NCBI GenBank assembly: GCA_025642075.2
Contig: JAODUO010001338.1
Span: 48,315-112,314, forward strand
DNA: 64,000 bases
Direction of reading: 5' to 3'
Source of the DNA: Ridgeia piscesae
Taxonomy: Eukaryota > Annelida > Polychaeta > Sabellida > Siboglinidae
Position 1 is the stretch's first letter. Each line of letters starts with the position of its first letter. Below, in pieces: positions 58,859 through 64,000 of this stretch. Below the pieces are notes generated by a model. That model did no database searches and had not been told where the DNA came from. It saw nothing but the letters and a program-made list of their open reading frames with translations. The translations under genes were made by a program, and so were the position numbers.

Positions 58859-61800
58859 GTAAACGTATTTGTTCTTGAAACTATCAAAACATGTCATTAC
58901 ATAAGGTAAGTTGAGGTCCACAGCTCGTAAACGTATTTGTTCTTGAAACTATCAAAACATGTCATTACATAAGGTAAGTTGAGGTCCACAGCTCGTAAAC
59001 GTATTTGTTCTTGAAACTATCAAAACATGTCATTACATAAGGTAAGTTGAGGTTCACAGCTCGTAAACGTATTTGTTCTTGAAACTATCAAAACATGTCA
59101 TTACATAAGGTAAGTTGAGGTCCACAGCTCGTAAACGTATTTGTTCTTGAAACTATCAAAACATGTCATTACATAAGGTAAGTTGAGGTCCACAGCTCGT
59201 AAACGTATTTGGTCTTGAAACTATCAAAACATGTCATTACATAAGGTAAGTTGAGGTCCACAGCTCGTAAACGTATTTGTTCTTGAAACTATCAAAACAT
59301 GTCATTACATAAGGTAACTTGAGGTCCACAGCTCGTAAACGTATTTGTTCTTGAAACTATCAAAACATGTCATTACATAAGGTAAGTTGAGGTCCACAGC
59401 TCGTAAACGTATTTGTTCTTGAAACTATCAAAACATATCATTACATAAGGTAAGTTGAGGTCCACAGCTCGTAAACGTATTTGGTCTTGAAACTATCAAA
59501 ACATGTCATTACATAAGGTAAGTTGAGGTCCACAGCTCGTAAACGTATTTGTTCTTGAAACTATCAAAACATGTCATTACATAAGGTAAGTTGAGGTCCA
59601 CAGCTCGTAAACGTATTTGTCTTGAAACTATCAAAACATGTCATTACATAAGGTAATTGAGGTCCACAGCTCGTAAACGTATTTGTTCTTGAAACTATCA
59701 AAACATATCATTACATAAGGTAAGTTGAGGTCCACAGCTCGTAAACGTATTTGGTCTTGAAACTATCAAAACATGTCATTACATAAGGTAAGTTGAGGTC
59801 CACAGCTCGTAAACGTATTTGTTCTTGAAACTATCAAAACATGTCATTACATAAGGTAAGTTGAGGTCCACAGCTCGTAAACGTATTTGTTCTTGAAACT
59901 ATCAAAACATGTCATTACATAAGGTAAGTTGAGGTCCACAGCTCGTAAACGTATTTGTTCTTGAAACTATCAAAACATGTCATTACATAAGGTAAGTTGA
60001 GGTCCACAGCTCGTAAACGTATTTGTTCTTGAAACTATCAAACCATGTCATTACATAAGGTAAGTTGAGGTCCACAGCTCGTAAACGTATTTGTTCTTGA
60101 AACTATCAAACCATGTCATTACATAAGGTAAGTTGAGGTCCACAGCTCGTAAACGTATTTGTTCTTGAAACTATCAAAACATGTCATTACATAAGGTAAG
60201 TTGAGGTCCACAGCTCGTAAACGTATTTGTTCTTGAAACTATCAAACCATGTCATTACATAAGGTAAGTTGAGGTCCACAGCTCGTAAACGTATTTGTTC
60301 TTGAAACTATCAAAACATGTCATTACATAAGGTAAGTTGAGGTCCACAGCTCGTAAACGTATTTGTTCTTGAAACTATCAAAACATGTCATTACATAAGG
60401 TAAGTTGAGGTCCACAGCTCGTAAACGTATTTGGTCTTGAAACTATCAAACCATGTCATTACATAAGGTAAGTTGAGGTCCACAGCTCGTAAACGTATTT
60501 GGTCTTGAAACTATCAAAACATGTCATTACATAAGGTAAGTTGAGGTCCACAGCTCGTAAACGTATTTGTTCTTGAAACTATCAAAACATTCATTACATA
60601 AGGTAAGTTGAGGTCCACAGCTCGTAAACGTATTTGTTCTTGAAACTATCAAAACATGTCATTACATAAGGTAAGTTGAGGTCCACAGCTCGTAAACGTA
60701 TTTGGTCTTGAAACTATCAAACCATGTCATTACATAAGGTAAGTTGAGGTCCACAGCTCGTAAACGTATTTGGTCTTGAAACTATCAAACCATGTCATTA
60801 CATAAGGTAAGTTGAGGTCCACAGCTCGTAAACGTATTTGGTCTTGAAACTATCAAACCATGTCATTACATAAGGTAAGTTGAGGTCCACAGCTCGTAAA
60901 CGTATTTGTTCTTGAAACTATCAAAACATGTCATTACATAAGGTAAGTTGAGGTCCACAGCTCGTAAACGTATTTGTTCTTGAAACTATCAAAACATGTC
61001 ATTACATAAGGTAAGTTGAGGTCCACAGCTCGTAAACGTATTTGTTCTTGAAACTATCAAAACATGTCATTACATAAGGTAAGTTGAGGTCCACAGCTCG
61101 TAAACGTATTTGTTCTTGAAACTATCAAAACATGTCATTACATAAGGTAAGTTGAGGTCCACAGCTCGTAAACGTATTTGTTCTTGAAACTATCAAAACA
61201 TGTCATTACATAAGGTAAGTTGAGGTCCACAGCTCGTAAACGTATTTGTTCTTGAAACTATCAAAACATGTCATTACATAAGGTAAGTTGAGGTCCACAG
61301 CTCGTAAACGTATTTGTTCTTGAAACTATCAAAACATGTCATTACATAAGGTAAGTTGAGGTCCACAGCTCGTAAACGTATTTGTTCTTGAAACTATCAA
61401 AACATGTCATTACATAAGGTAAGTTGAGGTCCACAGCTCGTAAACGTATTTGTTCTTGAAACTATCAAAACATGTCATTACATAAGGTAAGTTGAGGTCC
61501 ACAGCTCGTAAACGTATTTGTTCTTGAAACTATCAAACCATGTCATTACATAAGGTAAGTTGAGGTCCACAGCTCGTAAACGTATTTGGTCTTGAAACTA
61601 TCAAACCATGTCATTACATAAGGTAAGTTGAGGTCCACAGCTCGTAAACGTATTTGTTCTTGAAACTATCAAACCATGTCATTACATAAGGTAAGTTGAG
61701 GTCCACAGCTCGTAAACGTATTTGTTCTTGAAACTATCAAAACATGTCATTACATAAGGTAATTGAGGTCCACAGCTCGTAAACGTATTTGTTCTTGAAA

Positions 61801-62391
61801 CTATCAAAACATGTCATTACATAAGGTAAGTTGAGGTCCACAGCTCGTAAACGTATTTGGTCTTGAAACTATCAAACCATGTCATTACATAAGGTAAGTT
61901 GAGGTCCACAGCTCGTAAACGTATTTGTTCTTGAAACTATCAAACCATGTCATTACATAAGGTAAGTTGAGGTCCACAGCTCGTAAACGTATTTGTTCTT
62001 GAAACTATCAAAACATGTCATTACATAAGGTAAGTTGAGGTCCACAGCTCGTAAACGTATTTGTTCTTGAAACTATCAAACCATGTCATTACATAAGGTA
62101 AGTTGAGGTCCACAGCTCGTAAACGTATTTGTTCTTGAAACTATCAAACCATGTCATTACATAAGGTAAGTTGAGGTCCACAGCTCGTAAACGTATTTGT
62201 TCTTGAAACTATCAAAACATGTCATTACATAAGGTAAGTTGAGGTCCACAGCTCGTAAACGTATTTGTTCTTGAAACTATCAAAACATGTCATTACATAA
62301 GGTAAGTTGAGGTCCACAGCTCGTAAACGTATTTGTTCTTGAAACTATCAAACCATGTCATTACATAAGGTAAGTTGAGGTCCACAGCTCG
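58859..62391 (+). repeat. 68-bp minisatellite, about 52 copies, each with a 5' splice-site consensus
   Basis: Highly uniform 68-bp units: CTCGTAAACGTATTTGTTCT, TGAAACTATCAAAACATGTC, ATTACATAAGGTAAGTTGAG, GTCCACAG. Main variants are TTGTTC/TTGGTC and AAAACATG/AAACCATG, in runs that suggest local amplification. Every unit has ATAAG|GTAAGT, a full donor consensus, and CCACAG before the next unit. It lies just downstream of the NACHT exon's donor. No ORF crosses it. Confidence 0.97.
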
Positions 62392-64000
62392 TTTACATCT
62401 GTGTTCAGGTTCGTAAAAACCGGAAAGTATACATCGTATCCGCCTAATCTGTTGTACATTTATTGTACGGTTATCCTTGAACAGCAATGCTATTGTTATG
62501 ATAATATGTCCATAGTTAAGATAGCTTTATTCTATCAAACCAATATTGGTGACACATTATAAACGTTTTTATCTGAGCCCATTTTTAAAGTCAGAATATT
62601 TTGTTTTAGAAATGTGTAACTTGTAGATCTTGTTTGTCCGACCAGTAAGTCATAATTAATATGTCGGATTCAATAGCGAATTGTTGTGCGAATATGGTGC
62701 GCGGGACGATATAGAAATAGTAACAATTGGAATATTTCGTTAGCTCTGCACAAAACAGACGTTATTAGCTGTCTTTTTTGTTTTGCCCAAATTAGGAGCA
62801 AGAGGAGAGCATATAAAATAAACGGAACATTCTATGGTTGGTCTTTCCCCGAGAGTGGACAGCAAGTGTTCTGTGGAATTAAGGCAATTGCTGACTGGGT
62901 TGCGAAAGTAGCCGTCAATTCGGACTCGCAATCAGCGTAAGGAAGGCAGAAGTAAGATTCCGACGAAAACATAGAACAGCCATGTATGACCAAACATTAC
63001 ACTCAATGACATACCATGCAATATTATGGAAAAATCCACATATATAAGTAGCACGTATTCTGGAAATATTGCAATTTGTGCAGAATAGCAAGGACCTATT
63101 TTGGGTGGCTAACAAAGCCTACATGGACTCTTTAAATAGCAAAACTAACGTCCGTTGTCCAGTGGAATATGGAGGCGTGGATCCCACATGGACCCCACAC
63201 CAGATGAATAGAGTCATTCTACATGCGCTACTTACGGCAGAGTTAGAGTATCATATTGCAAGACATGGTGCCAAATATAGAGGTGCTGGACAGAAGCGAA
63301 ATATCCAGAATCCATTTATTTTACACCCAACAAGCATAACTTCGTTCTTTGGCTCTTCTACCGTAAAAGACTGGTTGGCTTCCATTAGGCGAGCAACAAA
63401 AACGTTACATTGACGTTCTGAACGAAACTCTTAAGTCTTGATCCGTCATGAGACACATGGGAAGATACTGCAATTAATAACTTTCTCTGGAGCCAGAAAC
63501 GGCGTCAGTGTCTCAATGAAGACATTGCAATAGAAGAATATTCAACCTCCGCCAGTCATTATGACAACTTATGATTGTGTTACCTGTGGTCGACAATAAC
63601 CAAGTAACGCTAAATATCCCGGGACGAGATCAGTCGTTCGATGGGTCGCACCATTCTAACGACAATACCATGAGAGCTTGTTTGGAACACCAAGAATTTG
63701 TGCTAAAACCGTAATATATATATACATATTATCAACCCGTAACATAAACCAAATTTGCACAAACGTATAGTTAACAATTGATTAGATTGAACGATTTTCA
63801 AATTAGAACTAACAAAATATCTTCTGCGAACAATGTTAGTGGTTAACGAGTATAATTGGCAAGGTGCTGACAATAATACATTTTGAACAGCTACAATTTG
63901 ATAACTATTTGTGTTTTGATAATAGAATGACTTAATTATTCCCATATTTTTGGCGTTGTAAAATATTGCGAGAAAGTACAGGGCATAATCAGTTACTTAT
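62392..64000. other. Unassigned tail of the window
   Basis: Besides the possible RNase H remnant, nothing is recognised. No leucine-rich-repeat, ankyrin, WD40 or TPR exon that would complete the NACHT gene is visible. Confidence 0.4.
62785..63413 (+). pseudogene. Possible LINE RNase H remnant
   Basis: A first ORF contains GWSFPESGQQVFCGIKAIAD, WVAKVAVNSDSQSA and then stops (62938); 'AIxxAxxW...NSDSQSA' resembles the central RNase H motif of I/Jockey-type LINEs. After a gap with stops, ILQFVQNSKDLFWVANKAY (63060-63130) resembles the 'LFWVKAHxG' end of that domain. The following ORF to 63413 (PTWTPHQMNRVILHALLTAE) is unrecognised. Assignment is tentative. Confidence 0.3.

Noticed and set aside
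58859..62391. Array of 52 small genes, exons or a CRISPR array
   Set aside because: No unique spacers and stops in each unit; only the splice-donor motif is of interest.

Overview
The window is eukaryotic and looks like a marine invertebrate, probably a lophotrochozoan such as a mollusc. It is AT-rich and intron-rich, with long micro- and minisatellites, several non-LTR retrotransposon families, a Ty3/gypsy-like element, hAT-like DNA elements and a tRNA-derived SINE. Host exons belong to families expanded in invertebrate innate immunity: DZIP3-type HEPN, a TRADD-N-like domain and NACHT. The species assignment is inference; the sequence itself only shows animal-type splice sites and these families.

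Layout. 1-3.3 kb: a hAT-like end, then a 28-bp minisatellite split by a 1.07-kb TIR element. 4.1-8.4 kb: one exon of a PLP-dependent desulfhydrase/ACC-deaminase-like enzyme (minus strand), present twice 1,376 bp apart, with a noisy and then a clean 35-bp minisatellite. 8.9-11.3 kb: a hAT-like element. 11.4-22.3 kb: several LINE remnants, the most informative being an L2/CR1-like copy with an SGNH-esterase-like segment, an endonuclease and an RT cut off just before the catalytic box. 23.3-28.2 kb: a five-exon gene predicted to encode HEPN, a hendecad coiled coil and two C-terminal membrane segments (479 aa, all phases compatible). 28.3-36.0 kb: LINEs, a SINE and two isolated exons. 36.5-43.8 kb: exons with a TRADD-N-like domain and charged linkers whose phases lead to a NACHT exon at 56.9 kb. 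44.4-48.1 kb: a decayed Ty3/gypsy-like element (minus). 50.8-51.3 kb: a second NACHT copy, inverted and broken. 52.5-56.7 kb: a second copy of the L2-like LINE, very noisy before 54.6 kb, and a minus-strand CR1-like LINE. 56.9-58.6 kb: a NACHT plus winged-helix exon carrying frameshifts. 58.9-62.4 kb: about 52 copies of a 68-bp repeat, each carrying a consensus 5' splice site. 62.4-64 kb: mostly unassigned.

How the genes may work together. HEPN proteins with the R-x4-6-H motif are often RNases, and NACHT ATPases are signal-activated oligomerising switches. HEPN, TRADD-N-like and NACHT exons in the same orientation and in compatible phase over 33 kb could be one large NLR-like gene with a short membrane-anchored HEPN isoform, or a cluster of related genes. 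Only transcripts can decide.

Sequence quality is uneven. About 4.54-5.50 kb and 51.6-54.6 kb show dense indels relative to near-identical clean copies elsewhere in the window. Frameshifts and stops there should not be read as biology without raw-read support.
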